Shown here: positions 25,938 through 33,364 of the stretch, one piece after another | Numbering within the stretch: the stretch's first letter is position 1 | How the letters are laid out: each line of letters starts with the position of its first letter | Source: Burkholderiales bacterium | Lineage (GTDB): Bacteria > Pseudomonadota > Gammaproteobacteria > Burkholderiales > UBA11063 | Assembly (NCBI GenBank): GCA_028693355.1 | Contig: JAQUVM010000016.1 | Span: 1 to 33,364 of the forward strand | Reading direction: 5' to 3' | DNA length: 33,364 nt | Notes under the pieces: generated by a model | What the model was told of the DNA's origin: nothing | Seen by the model: only the letters and a program-made list of their open reading frames with translations | Database searches by the model: none | Translations under genes and position numbers: made by a program

Positions 25938-26013
25938 GGGCGCATAGCTCAGTTGGTAGAGCATCTGCCTTACAAGCAGAGGGTCATAGGTTCGAATCCT
26001 GTTGCGCCCACCA
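25938..26013 (+). tRNA. tRNA-Val(TAC), copy 1
   Basis: The 76-nt gene includes an encoded CCA. The acceptor stem is GGGCGCA/TGCGCCC, the D stem is GCTC/GAGC, and the anticodon stem is TCTGC/GCAGA with loop CTTACAA (anticodon TAC). The T arm contains GGTTCGAAT. All stems pair. Confidence 0.98.
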
Positions 26014-26016
26014 CGT

Positions 26017-26093
26017 GGAGTGGTAGTTCAGTTGGTTAGAATACCTGCCTGTCACGCAGGGGGTCGCGGGTTCGAGTCCCGTCCACTCCGCCA
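26017..26093 (+). tRNA. tRNA-Asp(GTC), copy 1
   Basis: The 77-nt gene includes CCA. The acceptor stem is GGAGTGG/CCACTCC, the anticodon stem is CCTGC/GCAGG with loop CTGTCAC (anticodon GTC), and the T arm is GCGGGTTCGAGTCCCGT. It begins three bases after the valine tRNA, so both come from one precursor. Confidence 0.98.
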
Positions 26094-26138
26094 GTTTTTT
26101 GTTGTAGATACATTTCCTTAAGGCGTTAAAGCCTCAAA

Positions 26139-26214
26139 GGGCGCATAGCTCAGTTGGTAGAGCAGCTGCCTTACAAGCAGAGGGTCATAGGTTCGAATCC
26201 TGTTGCGCCCACCA
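26139..26214 (+). tRNA. tRNA-Val(TAC), copy 2 with a 27-43 mismatch
   Basis: It is the same as copy 1 except for G instead of T at tRNA position 27, at the top of the anticodon stem. This changes a 27-43 T-A pair to a G·A mismatch. The other stems, the TAC anticodon and the encoded CCA are intact, so the gene is probably functional. Confidence 0.97.
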
Positions 26215-26217
26215 CGT

Positions 26218-26294
26218 GGAGTGGTAGTTCAGTTGGTTAGAATACCTGCCTGTCACGCAGGGGGTCGCGGGTTCGAGTCCCGTCCACTCCGCCA
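26218..26294 (+). tRNA. tRNA-Asp(GTC), copy 2
   Basis: It is identical to copy 1, with anticodon GTC and encoded CCA, and starts three bases after the second valine tRNA. Confidence 0.98.
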
Positions 26295-26381
26295 TTAATT
26301 CCCTATTTATATGTCATTAAACATTTAGCTATTCGAATATTTATATTTGTGGTGAATTTTTCATCTGATACGATAGTATTG

Positions 26382-26390
26382 TGATATAAT
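26382..26390 (+). promoter_or_regulatory. Extended -10 promoter of the rpsF operon
   Basis: TGATATAAT is a perfect extended -10 element (TGnTATAAT). No good -35 hexamer is seen at the usual distance, which is typical of extended -10 promoters. Transcription would start near 26397, leaving a leader of about 85 nt. Confidence 0.55.
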
Positions 26391-26425
26391 CACTAGCTTT
26401 ATGTATAAAATGTACATAAGATTAA

Positions 26426-26476
26426 CCTTTCTCTTTGCCATAAGCATGGGCAAGAGATGTTTTAAACCGTAAGGAG
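26426..26476 (+). promoter_or_regulatory. Probable S6:S18 autoregulatory RNA leader of rpsF
   Basis: CCTT (26426-26429) can pair with AAGG (26471-26474), which is part of the Shine-Dalgarno AAGGAG. Inside it, TCTCTT-T-GCC (26430-26439) pairs with GGCAAGAGA (26449-26457) with one bulged T. The 3' side between the two stems is an unpaired stretch that carries CCG (26467-26469). A hairpin with a conserved CCG in a 3' bulge just before rpsF is the described S6:S18-binding leader in many bacteria. Binding would hide the ribosome site and shut off the operon. Confidence 0.6.
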
Positions 26477-26481
26477 CTTTC

Positions 26482-26820
26482 ATGCGTCATTATGAAATAG
26501 TTTTCCTTGTTCATCCAGATCAAAGCGAACAAGTAGTAAATATGGTAGATCGTTATAAAAAAATTATTGCTGATAATGGTGGTCAAATTCACCGCTTAGA
26601 AGACTGGGGTCGTCGTCATTTAGCTTATCCTATTCAAAAATTAGCTAAAGCTCACTACGTTTGTATGAATATTGAATGTGGTAATGTAGTATTAGATGAA
26701 TTAAGCCATGCGTTTAAATTTAATGATGCTATTTTACGTAATTCTGTAATTGCTAAAAAAACAGCAGTTATAGAACCATCAATTTTCATGAAAGATGAGA
26801 AAAGCAAGTCATTAATTTAA
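26482..26820 (+). CDS. rpsF: 30S ribosomal protein S6 (bS6)
   Basis: The 112-residue protein shows the family opening '[18 protein letters not shown]', the central '[20 protein letters not shown]' and '[11 protein letters not shown]'. bS6 binds the platform of the 30S subunit together with bS18, which is encoded two genes later. The acidic C-terminal tail is short compared with E. coli. AAGGAG sits five bases before the ATG. It is the first gene of the operon. Confidence 0.97.
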   Translation: MRHYEIVFLVHPDQSEQVVNMVDRYKKIIADNGGQIHRLEDWGRRHLAYPIQKLAKAHYVCMNIECGNVVLDELSHAFKFNDAILRNSVIAKKTAVIEPSIFMKDEKSKSLI

Positions 26821-26826
26821 TGAAAA

Positions 26827-27114
26827 ATGCTACAAACTAATATTACTACCTTAACAGGTTTTATTAAGAAAATTTATCCAAAATTTATTACTCCGAGTGG
26901 TGTATCTATTACTAGATTTGTGTTAGTTCACGAGTCAATGCAAAAAGAGAATAACATCTCTCGCCAAGTCTCATTTGAGATGTTTTGTATAAAAATTGGT
27001 GAATTTATTGATGAGATTATAGTTGGTAGTTATGTTGAGATTTGTGGATTTATTCATGTAAATAGACAAAAACAGTTAATTTTACATACAGATAAAATTA
27101 CAAAATTGAATTAA
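26827..27114 (+). CDS. priB: Primosomal replication protein PriB (OB fold)
   Basis: The 95-residue protein sits between rpsF and rpsR, the diagnostic position of priB in beta- and gammaproteobacteria. It has a single OB-fold pattern ('[25 protein letters not shown]', '[11 protein letters not shown]' and '[22 protein letters not shown]'). PriB is a single-stranded-DNA-binding helper of PriA in replication restart and is related to SSB. The start at 26827 lies six bases after the rpsF stop without a clear ribosome-binding site. An ATG at 26820 gives only six codons, so translation may depend on coupling to rpsF. Confidence 0.88.
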   Translation: MLQTNITTLTGFIKKIYPKFITPSGVSITRFVLVHESMQKENNISRQVSFEMFCIKIGEFIDEIIVGSYVEICGFIHVNRQKQLILHTDKITKLN

Positions 27115-27125
27115 AGGATATAAAA

Positions 27126-27353
27126 ATGTCACGTCAAGGTTTAAGAAAAAGAAAATACTGTCGTTTTACAGCTGAAGGCTACACTGAAATCGATTATAAA
27201 GATGCAGATTTATTAAAAAACTACATCACTGAAACTGGAAAAATTATTCCATCACGTATTACTGGTACATCTGCTAAATTCCAACGTATGTTAGCTGAAG
27301 CTATCAAACGTGCTCGTTACTTAGCTTTATTGCCATTCTGCGATCAACACTAA
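27126..27353 (+). CDS. rpsR: 30S ribosomal protein S18 (bS18)
   Basis: The 75-residue protein is the same length as in E. coli. It contains '[19 protein letters not shown]', '[20 protein letters not shown]' and '[20 protein letters not shown]', all highly conserved. bS18 pairs with bS6 on the 30S platform. AAAGGA lies before the ATG. Confidence 0.97.
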   Translation: MSRQGLRKRKYCRFTAEGYTEIDYKDADLLKNYITETGKIIPSRITGTSAKFQRMLAEAIKRARYLALLPFCDQH

Positions 27354-27375
27354 TTAGAGTAAAGGAATTTAGAAT

Positions 27376-27825
27376 ATGAAAATAGTTTTATTAGAGCGTG
27401 TAGCTAATTTAGGTAGCTTAGGTTCTGTGGTTGAAGTTAAGAATGGTTATGCTCGTAACTTTTTGATTCCTCAAGGTAAAGCAAAACGTGCAACTCCTGC
27501 TAATTTAGAAGAGTTTGAGTCTCGTCGTGCTGAATATGAACGCAATCAATCAGATATCTTATCTAATGCAGAACAACGCCATGCAAAAATTAATGGTGCT
27601 ACGTTCACTATTAATGCTAAAGCTGGTGTTGATGGCAAATTATTTGGTTCTGTTACTTCTATGGATATTGCTGAAGCAATTAATGCTAGCGGTGTTGAAG
27701 TTAAACGCTCAGAAGTTACATTATCAAATGGTCCATTAAAAACTATAGGTGAATTTGAAGTTGATGTTATTTTACATCATGATGTTCACTCAAAAGTTAT
27801 CATTAGTGTAATTTCAGAAGCGTAA
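27376..27825 (+). CDS. rplI: 50S ribosomal protein L9 (bL9)
   Basis: The 149-residue protein matches the E. coli length. The N-terminal rRNA-binding domain has 'LLERVANLGSLGSVVEVKNG' and 'YARNFLIPQGKAKRATP'. A long connecting helix leads to a C-terminal domain with 'GVDGKLFGSVTSMDIAEAI'. AAAGGA is eleven bases before the ATG. It is the last gene of the operon, followed by a clear terminator. Confidence 0.97.
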   Translation: MKIVLLERVANLGSLGSVVEVKNGYARNFLIPQGKAKRATPANLEEFESRRAEYERNQSDILSNAEQRHAKINGATFTINAKAGVDGKLFGSVTSMDIAEAINASGVEVKRSEVTLSNGPLKTIGEFEVDVILHHDVHSKVIISVISEA

Positions 27826-27860
27826 TATATTTGATATATTATACTGTGCACTATTATGAA

Positions 27861-27892
27861 AAAGCGCTGGATTTTTACCAGTGCTTTTTTTA
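27861..27892 (+). terminator. Rho-independent terminator after rplI
   Basis: The 10-bp stem AAAGCGCTGG (27861-27870) with CCAGTGCTTT (27878-27887) has one G·T pair and a 7-base loop, and leads into TTTTTTTATT. It starts about 35 bases past the rplI stop. Confidence 0.9.
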
Positions 27893-27921
27893 TTGTAGTA
27901 TAATTACATTATATATATCAT
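27893..27921 (+). promoter_or_regulatory. Candidate promoter of the WGR-like gene
   Basis: TTGTAG (27893-27898) and TATCAT (27916-27921) are 17 bases apart, directly after the rplI terminator and about 18 bases before the next start codon. This supports a new transcription unit there. Confidence 0.4.
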
Positions 27922-27938
27922 ATTTTGGAATTTTACAC

Positions 27939-28190
27939 ATGATTTGCTTACGTCATAATACAAATATGAAGTTTTATCTTCTTTGGGTAGAAGAGGATTT
28001 GCTAGGAGAATGGTCTTTTTGTAAATTGACTGGTTCTGGTAGAAAATCTGAACGGAAGCTTAGTATTTGTTGTAATAATCACATTGAAGCAAATCAAATG
28101 CTCAATGATTTAGAATACCAATTACGTCAAAAAGGTTTTGTTTATTTTGATGGTATTGATGATATGACATATAATTATAATATTAGCTAG
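27939..28190 (+). CDS. Small WGR-domain-like protein
   Basis: The frame is open from 27831, but those first codons lie over the rplI terminator and a promoter-like site. The ATG at 27939, with GGA about eight bases upstream, is therefore the likely start and gives 83 residues. The protein resembles a stand-alone WGR domain: 'FYLLWVEEDLLGEWSFCKL', then 'GSGRKSERKL' where the Trp-Gly-Arg core is expected, then 'EANQMLNDLEYQLRQKGFVY'. The Trp of the WGR motif is replaced by Ser. WGR domains occur in PARPs and in small bacterial proteins whose role is unknown. A lipase-like gene follows after 16 bases, possibly on the same transcript. Confidence 0.65.
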   Translation: MICLRHNTNMKFYLLWVEEDLLGEWSFCKLTGSGRKSERKLSICCNNHIEANQMLNDLEYQLRQKGFVYFDGIDDMTYNYNIS

Positions 28191-28206
28191 ACGTTATTGA
28201 TACTCA

Positions 28207-29700
28207 ATGAAAAAAAATTACTATGTGTTTTTGATGTTTTTAATGCTGGGGAACTTAAGCAATGTATTTGCACTTCCTACTTATAGCTCTAAACTTGATC
28301 ATAGTATGATACAGATGATAAAAAATAATGCAGTTGAGTCTCCTGCCAAAATAAGTGATTTATACCTTCGTTACGCTGATATAGAGCAGTCAAGGATAGG
28401 GCGTGATTATGTTATGAAAAACCATAATGAAATGCAAACCAATCCGATCTATGCCAAAACTAATATTTTTTCTAAAAGCATTAATCCTGATAATAGATTA
28501 ATTTCATTCCAAAGAATAAGCTATCAAACAATATTTTCAAATAAGACTCATAATGTATCGGGTTTAATTATTTTTCCAGCAGATAAAAAACCTAAAGGTG
28601 TAATTTTATATTTTCATCCAACAGTCTTTAATAAAATATCTGTACCATCAATAAAATTTGATGATACTAAATCAGATATGTTAGCAGCTGTATATGCTGC
28701 CAATGGTTATATAGTAGTAGTTCCAGATTATATTGGTCTTGGTGATGATTTTATTAATGAGCATCCATATATTTTATACCCAATTTTAAATGCTGAAGAT
28801 GGTAGAAGTATATTACAACACAGCTTAGGAATTTTTAAAGATAGAAATATAGGATTAGATTATAAAAATATTCCACTCTACGTATCAGGGTTTTCTGAAG
28901 GTGCGCTTTATGCTGTATGGTTTAGTCGTTTATACCAGCAAGATAAGAATTTTTATAAATCTCTTAATAGTTTAGGATATAAGTTAAAACAGACAGTTGC
29001 AACCTCTGGTCCTTATGATGTTAGTCATGTAATGATACCATTTTTATTAGCTAATCAAATTAATCAAGAGTCTAATGAATATAATATTAATAGTACCATG
29101 TGGGGAACTTTATTGAAGCCAGCATTGTTTGCCAATACAATGTTAACCTATGCTGCTTATGAGGGTATTAAACCTGAGACTGTTTTTAATAAAAGATTTT
29201 TTAATCTTGAATGTACTAATGGTTATCCAATTTGTTTTCACTTTGATAAGCAGTATAGTTATTCAATTAATACTGTTAGAATGATTAACTTAAATCAGAT
29301 GATTATGGCGCTTAATTACTTTTTTTCAGCATTGGGAATATCTAATAAATATGGAGAGATGTATGGACTATTTAATAATGGAGTAACTGCATTATTAAGT
29401 ACTCGTGATTATCATGACCCCGTAATGAAAGTTGCAGAGAGCGCTGATGCTACTCATTGGAAGAGTATGAACCCACTTACACTTATATCATTAAGCAATG
29501 ATTCTGTGGTTCCATCTTTAAATTCTGAAAATGCCTATAATGGTATGGTTAAATCAGGCTCACTTAATTTAAAATATATTAAAGTTAATAGTAGTTCATT
29601 AAAGTCAAGAGCATTCGTTGGGCCCGATGAAATTGATCACGTTAATTTTGAAATTTATTCAATGTTTATTACTCTGCAAGAGTTCATGGGGCATAAATAA
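28207..29700 (+). CDS. Exported alpha/beta-hydrolase, secretory-lipase-like
   Basis: The 497-residue protein has a signal peptide at about residues 1-22 ('YYVFLMFLMLGNLSNVFA'). The alpha/beta-hydrolase core has 'GVILYFHPT' (oxyanion-hole strand), 'DYIGLGDDF' and the nucleophile elbow 'GFSEG' with Ser230. A late Asp in 'LISLSNDSVVPS' and His in 'IDHVNF' complete a likely Ser-Asp-His triad. The long 'VVPDYIGLG' and elbow context resembles the secretory lipase/prolyl-oligopeptidase-like esterase families. The substrate is unknown. It would act in the periplasm or outside the cell. Ribosome-binding signals before the ATG are weak. Confidence 0.8.
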   Translation: MKKNYYVFLMFLMLGNLSNVFALPTYSSKLDHSMIQMIKNNAVESPAKISDLYLRYADIEQSRIGRDYVMKNHNEMQTNPIYAKTNIFSKSINPDNRLISFQRISYQTIFSNKTHNVSGLIIFPADKKPKGVILYFHPTVFNKISVPSIKFDDTKSDMLAAVYAANGYIVVVPDYIGLGDDFINEHPYILYPILNAEDGRSILQHSLGIFKDRNIGLDYKNIPLYVSGFSEGALYAVWFSRLYQQDKNFYKSLNSLGYKLKQTVATSGPYDVSHVMIPFLLANQINQESNEYNINSTMWGTLLKPALFANTMLTYAAYEGIKPETVFNKRFFNLECTNGYPICFHFDKQYSYSINTVRMINLNQMIMALNYFFSALGISNKYGEMYGLFNNGVTALLSTRDYHDPVMKVAESADATHWKSMNPLTLISLSNDSVVPSLNSENAYNGMVKSGSLNLKYIKVNSSSLKSRAFVGPDEIDHVNFEIYSMFITLQEFMGHK

Positions 29701-29785
29701 TATTGCGTCAAGGTTTTTAACTTTAAATTTCTACTTCCTTAAAATGTGATCATCTAATTCATGAGAAACTATTGTTTTATTGACT

Positions 29786-29852
29786 TTAGTTACAATATTT
29801 TGCTATGTTTTATTCTTTCAAATTATTAAACTGCACAAAATATTGTAACTAA
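29786..29852. repeat. Perfect 17-bp inverted repeat between convergent genes
   Basis: TTAGTTACAATATTTTG (29786-29802) and CAAAATATTGTAACTAA (29836-29852) are exact reverse complements separated by 33 bases. They lie in the 166-base gap between the convergent hydrolase gene and pepN. Neither side has the T run of a standard terminator. It may be a bidirectional structured 3' end or a small element remnant. Confidence 0.85.
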
Positions 29853-29866
29853 TCTTTAAATTTTAC

Positions 29867-32473
29867 TTATATCTCTGTTAAGGTTTTTGAAACTATTTCA
29901 TAGACATCACTAGAGATATTTTCAGATGCAATAATTTTTTCTAAAACTGGCTTAGCAATAGATTTATAAGTATCATCCAAACTATTTATAATACTAAAGC
30001 AACTAGCTACTCTTCCTGCTACATTTGGATTAAACTTGCTAATTCGAATAATTTCATTTGCAATCCATTCATAGCCAAATTTAGTGTTAAACATTTTTTG
30101 GTTGCATGCAAAGGTTCTGATTAGTGAATAAATTTTATTAGGATTATTGGCATCATAATATGGACTATTAACTAAGTTTTCAACAATTTCTCCAGTATTA
30201 TTAACCTGACTTTGAGCTTGTAGAGCAAACCATTTATCCATAACTAATGGATAATTTTTATATTTACTAGCAAACTCAGATAATAATTTTGAGCGAATAT
30301 CATCAGAAATATCGTTAATTGCAAATAATACACCAATTTTATCTGTCATATTATCTGAATTATCATATTGCATTTCAACTATATCAAGATATAAGGCAAA
30401 ATTATTGCTATTCATTAAGTATAAAAGTGCAATATTTTTTAATGAGCGATTTCCCGCATCAATAAAGCTATATTTAGTAGTTTGATTATTTTGATATGTT
30501 TTTAACCACAAGCTTTCTAAGCTATTTGCTATAGTGTTTTTTAGCTCGCTAATTGCATTAACTAAGTTATGTGCGTTTGCTGGTTTATAGTTTGCTACAA
30601 TTTCAGCAAAGCTTGGAATTCCAACTAATAATGCCTTAATACTTGGAGCAATATTTTCGTCATTTAATGAAGTAGTAATGGCAGTTATTAAGTTAGTAAT
30701 TAAATCATTTGGAATGACATCATAATAGATACCTTTTATAGCCTCTTTATATAAATGCTGTATTGCTTCCCAGCGGTTGAATAAATTATTATCATTAATA
30801 GCTATATTAATTATTTGCTTTGTAGTATAGTTATAATTAATATTTACAGGAGCTGAGAAGTTACGTAAAAATGATGGGGTTGGTTTTTCTGTTAACTTAA
30901 ATTCAAAAATATTACATTTTTGATCTAATAGCATAATATAATTTTGTTCAGGCTTTATCAGGTTACCACTAACTATCTCAATATTTAATTCGTGTCCAGC
31001 ATTATCTAAGAAACCAAATTCAATAGGAATTAACATAGCTTCTTTTTTATCTTTAGTATCTGGTGTGCTTGGTAGGTTTTGTCTCAATTCTAGACGATAT
31101 ATTTGAGTAGCTAAATCATAGCTATCTATTATATCTATAGACGGTGTTCCTGCTTGCGAATACCATAACATAAATTGACTTAAGTCTGTATTATTAGCAT
31201 CTGCCATAGCATTACAAAAATCATTACACGTAGCTGCAGTTCCATCATGGCGCTCAAAGTATAGTTTCATTCCTTTATTAAAACCATCTTTACCTAATAT
31301 CGTTTGATACATACGTACTACTTCAGCACCTTTTTCATAAATAGTAACTGTATAAAAATTATTTATCTCCATGTATGAGCTAGGGCGAATAGGATGTGCT
31401 AATGATGATGCATCTTCTGGAAATTGATTTTGTTTTAATAGCTTTACATCTTGAATACGCTTAACTGTACGAGCATGTAAGTCGGCTGTAAATTCTTGAT
31501 CTCTAAATACAGTTAGACCTTCTTTTAATGATAGCTGGAACCAATCACGACAAGTTACACGATTTCCTGTCCAGTTATGAAAGTATTCATGGCCAACTAC
31601 GGCTTCGACATTAATGAAATCTACATCGGTTGCAGTTTTACTATCAGCTAAAACATATTTGGTATTAAAAATATTCAAGCCTTTATTTTCCATCGCCCCC
31701 ATATTAAAATCATTACTAGCAACAATCATATATCGCTCTAGATCGTATTCTAAATCAAAGCGATTCTCATCCCATTCCATAGCGCGTCTTAATGAGTCTA
31801 TACAATGTTGGCATTGATTAATAGAGCTCTTATCGCTATATACTTCTAGCAAGACTTTATGACCTGATTTTGTAGTATAGTATTCTTGTAATACTTCAAA
31901 TTTACCTGCAACTAAGGCAAATAAGTAGCTAGGTTTTTTAAATGGATCTTCCCATACTGTTTTATGTAAATTATTAGCTAAGATTTCTTCTGAAATTTTA
32001 TTACCATTCGATAGCATAATTGGATAAACATTAATATCTGCAATGATTGTTGTGGTGAAAGTTGCCATAACATCAGGTCTATCTTGGTAGTATGTAATTT
32101 TACGAAACCCTTCCGGTTCATTTTGTGTAAATAAACTTCCATTAGATGCATATAAACCCATGCAACTTTTATTATTAAATGCATCTACTTCTGTTATTAC
32201 TTCTAACTCGAATTCACTTGGTAAGTTATCTAGAGTTAGCTCATCATTATGTAGTTTATATTCTATCGTCTTATTATTTAATTTTAAGCTAAGTAATTTG
32301 CTAGATCCATTTAAGATTAATGAATTAATATCTGTATTATGATTAGTATATATTGCACTATTTATAACAATAACTTTATCAGTTAGTATTTCAAACGTTA
32401 AATTTACATGATTTACTAAATAATTAGGCTCTTTATAGTCACTTAAATATTTTATTGTATGTTCTAAGCTCAT
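29867..32473 (-). CDS. pepN: Aminopeptidase N (M1 family)
   Basis: The 868-residue protein matches the length of proteobacterial PepN. It has the substrate-binding 'MGAMENKGLNIFN' and the zinc site 'VGHEYFHNWTGNRVTCRDWF' followed by 'LSLKEGLTVFRDQEF', that is HExxH with the third ligand Glu in 'KEGL'. A conserved Tyr lies in 'VTIYEKGAEVVRM'. The C-terminal helical domain ends 'YEIVSKTLTEI'. It removes N-terminal residues from peptides in the cytoplasm. AAGGA sits about eight bases before the ATG. The lysine decarboxylase gene lies 36 bases upstream on the same strand. Confidence 0.96.
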   Translation of the reverse strand: MSLEHTIKYLSDYKEPNYLVNHVNLTFEILTDKVIVINSAIYTNHNTDINSLILNGSSKLLSLKLNNKTIEYKLHNDELTLDNLPSEFELEVITEVDAFNNKSCMGLYASNGSLFTQNEPEGFRKITYYQDRPDVMATFTTTIIADINVYPIMLSNGNKISEEILANNLHKTVWEDPFKKPSYLFALVAGKFEVLQEYYTTKSGHKVLLEVYSDKSSINQCQHCIDSLRRAMEWDENRFDLEYDLERYMIVASNDFNMGAMENKGLNIFNTKYVLADSKTATDVDFINVEAVVGHEYFHNWTGNRVTCRDWFQLSLKEGLTVFRDQEFTADLHARTVKRIQDVKLLKQNQFPEDASSLAHPIRPSSYMEINNFYTVTIYEKGAEVVRMYQTILGKDGFNKGMKLYFERHDGTAATCNDFCNAMADANNTDLSQFMLWYSQAGTPSIDIIDSYDLATQIYRLELRQNLPSTPDTKDKKEAMLIPIEFGFLDNAGHELNIEIVSGNLIKPEQNYIMLLDQKCNIFEFKLTEKPTPSFLRNFSAPVNINYNYTTKQIINIAINDNNLFNRWEAIQHLYKEAIKGIYYDVIPNDLITNLITAITTSLNDENIAPSIKALLVGIPSFAEIVANYKPANAHNLVNAISELKNTIANSLESLWLKTYQNNQTTKYSFIDAGNRSLKNIALLYLMNSNNFALYLDIVEMQYDNSDNMTDKIGVLFAINDISDDIRSKLLSEFASKYKNYPLVMDKWFALQAQSQVNNTGEIVENLVNSPYYDANNPNKIYSLIRTFACNQKMFNTKFGYEWIANEIIRISKFNPNVAGRVASCFSIINSLDDTYKSIAKPVLEKIIASENISSDVYEIVSKTLTEI

Positions 32474-32509
32474 TAGTTATTCCTTAGTAGATTTTTTATT
32501 TACAATGTT

Positions 32510-33364
32510 TTAGTTTATGATTTTTATCATATACTGGTTATTTTCATCTTTTTCTAAACCATGAATATCTGTTTCAAACCCAGGTACTTCAAGTCCAATT
32601 TTTTCAAGCATAATTAGATAATCTAAAACAGCTCTTGATTCTTTAGTTATTTTTTCACCGGGCATAATAAGTGGCACTCCAGGTGGGTATGGCAGTATCA
32701 TAACAGCACTAATATTTCCTTCTAATTCATCTAGCTTAATTAACTTTGTTTTACCTTTTATCAAGCGTTGGAATGCTTGATGTGGAGTCATTTCAACTTC
32801 AGGTAAACAGTCGAAAGCTTTATACATCATGTCTGTTAATCTATATTTTTTCATTAAGCTATGAACTTTACATGCCAGATCTTGAATACGCATATTTTTA
32901 TAAAACTCTGGATGCTGATTATATAAGCTAGGAATTATGTCTTTAACATATTGATTTTTATCAAAAGCTATTTTGAAATTATTTAAGATAGTAATGAGCT
33001 TCATAGATTTTGGGCGGTTTATTCCGATACTAAACAAAAATAGTAAAGTATATGGGCCAGTTTTCTCAACAATCACCCCATGTTCATCAAGATACATGGC
33101 TATGATATTTGCTGGAATTCCGAAGTCATCAATCTGGTTATTAGTTATACCTGGCGTTAATACTGTAACTTTAATTGGGTCTAAATAAATATGATTATCA
33201 TCTTGATTTTTAAAACCATGCCATGTATCACTATTTTTAAGCTCCCAGCATTCAGGATCTTCAATCTCTACATCTGGCTGCCAAATATCAAAATACCAAC
33301 CACTATTTGCCTTATTTAATTTTTTTATTTCTTTCCTGAAATTATTTGCTCGTTTTATCGAACG
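32510..33364 (-). CDS. Lysine decarboxylase (CadA/LdcC-type), C-terminal part; start beyond window
   Basis: The frame is open from the right edge to the stop at 32510, giving 284 residues, about the last 40% of a CadA/LdcC-length enzyme. Visible matches to E. coli lysine decarboxylase include 'DTWHGFKN', 'IYLDPIKVTVLTPG', 'DFGIPANIIAMYLDEHGVIV', 'EKTGPYTLLFLFSIGI', 'ILPYPPGVPLIMPGEKIT' and 'PGFETDIHG'. The PLP-binding Lys lies in the missing part. The enzyme turns lysine into cadaverine and takes up a proton, helping acid survival or polyamine supply. An internal ATG at 33097 is not the start. Lysine preference over arginine or ornithine is inferred from the close match. Confidence 0.88.
   Translation of the reverse strand, partial: RSIKRANNFRKEIKKLNKANSGWYFDIWQPDVEIEDPECWELKNSDTWHGFKNQDDNHIYLDPIKVTVLTPGITNNQIDDFGIPANIIAMYLDEHGVIVEKTGPYTLLFLFSIGINRPKSMKLITILNNFKIAFDKNQYVKDIIPSLYNQHPEFYKNMRIQDLACKVHSLMKKYRLTDMMYKAFDCLPEVEMTPHQAFQRLIKGKTKLIKLDELEGNISAVMILPYPPGVPLIMPGEKITKESRAVLDYLIMLEKIGLEVPGFETDIHGLEKDENNQYMIKIIN

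Larger units (their letters stand above)
25938..26294 (+). repeat. Tandem duplication of a tRNA-Val/tRNA-Asp pair
   Basis: Two 156-nt units (25938-26093 and 26139-26294) differ at one base, including an identical CGT spacer. The 45-nt inter-unit spacer is not duplicated from the upstream leader, but both units are preceded by a short hairpin (AGCGT/ACGCT before the first, AGGC/GCCT before the second). Confidence 0.95.

Noticed and set aside
25938..26294. Repeated units as a CRISPR array or mobile element
   Set aside because: The repeated units are complete tRNA-Val/tRNA-Asp pairs. No integrase, attachment duplication or short-spacer pattern is present.
27831..27938. N-terminal extension of the WGR-like protein from an ATG at 27831
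   Set aside because: These codons cover the rplI terminator hairpin and a promoter-like sequence, and the encoded residues do not look like part of the domain.

Overview
The window is an AT-rich stretch of bacterial chromosome made almost entirely of compact housekeeping operons. Gene content points to a proteobacterium, most likely a low-GC betaproteobacterium. priB lies between rpsF and rpsR, hprK and rapZ are adjacent, and folC, a SPOR protein and cvpA sit in a row as in Neisseria-type genomes. The lptE-holA pair and the yhbY and ygfX-like genes also fit. Assignment to a Neisseriales-like lineage is inference. No 16S rRNA, phage, insertion sequence or CRISPR array is visible.

Left part (1-20107, all minus strand). 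From the left edge there is a truncated sialidase-like gene overlapping a Gfo/Idh/MocA oxidoreductase, then yhbY and an AdiC-like amino-acid antiporter. Next comes a complete seven-gene Bat (aerotolerance-type) operon: moxR, DUF58, DUF4381, batA, batB, batC, batD, with a promoter in front and a terminator behind. A glutaminase with a signal peptide follows, then the 4.5S SRP RNA gene, which has no open reading frame of its own, and dnaX-ybaB without recR. After these come rsfS-hprK-rapZ and a tight run of a conserved unknown gene, a ygfX-like gene, folC, a SPOR gene, cvpA and nadD.

Right part (20234-29700, plus strand). ppk1, lptE, holA and a purine permease run as one overlapping operon. bcp follows with a strong terminator. 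Two near-identical tRNA-Val(TAC)/tRNA-Asp(GTC) pairs come next. The ribosomal operon rpsF-priB-rpsR-rplI has an extended -10 promoter and a leader that fits the S6:S18 autoregulatory RNA. A small WGR-like protein and a secreted lipase-like hydrolase close this side. pepN and the C-terminal part of a lysine decarboxylase return to the minus strand at the right edge. A perfect 17-bp inverted repeat lies at the convergent junction.

No unmistakable new system is present. The points most worth checking are a possible programmed slip in dnaX that would give a gamma-like short form, an HprK without its N-terminal domain, an exported glutaminase, the 17-bp inverted repeat, the autoregulatory rpsF leader, and the very long charged linker in BatC.
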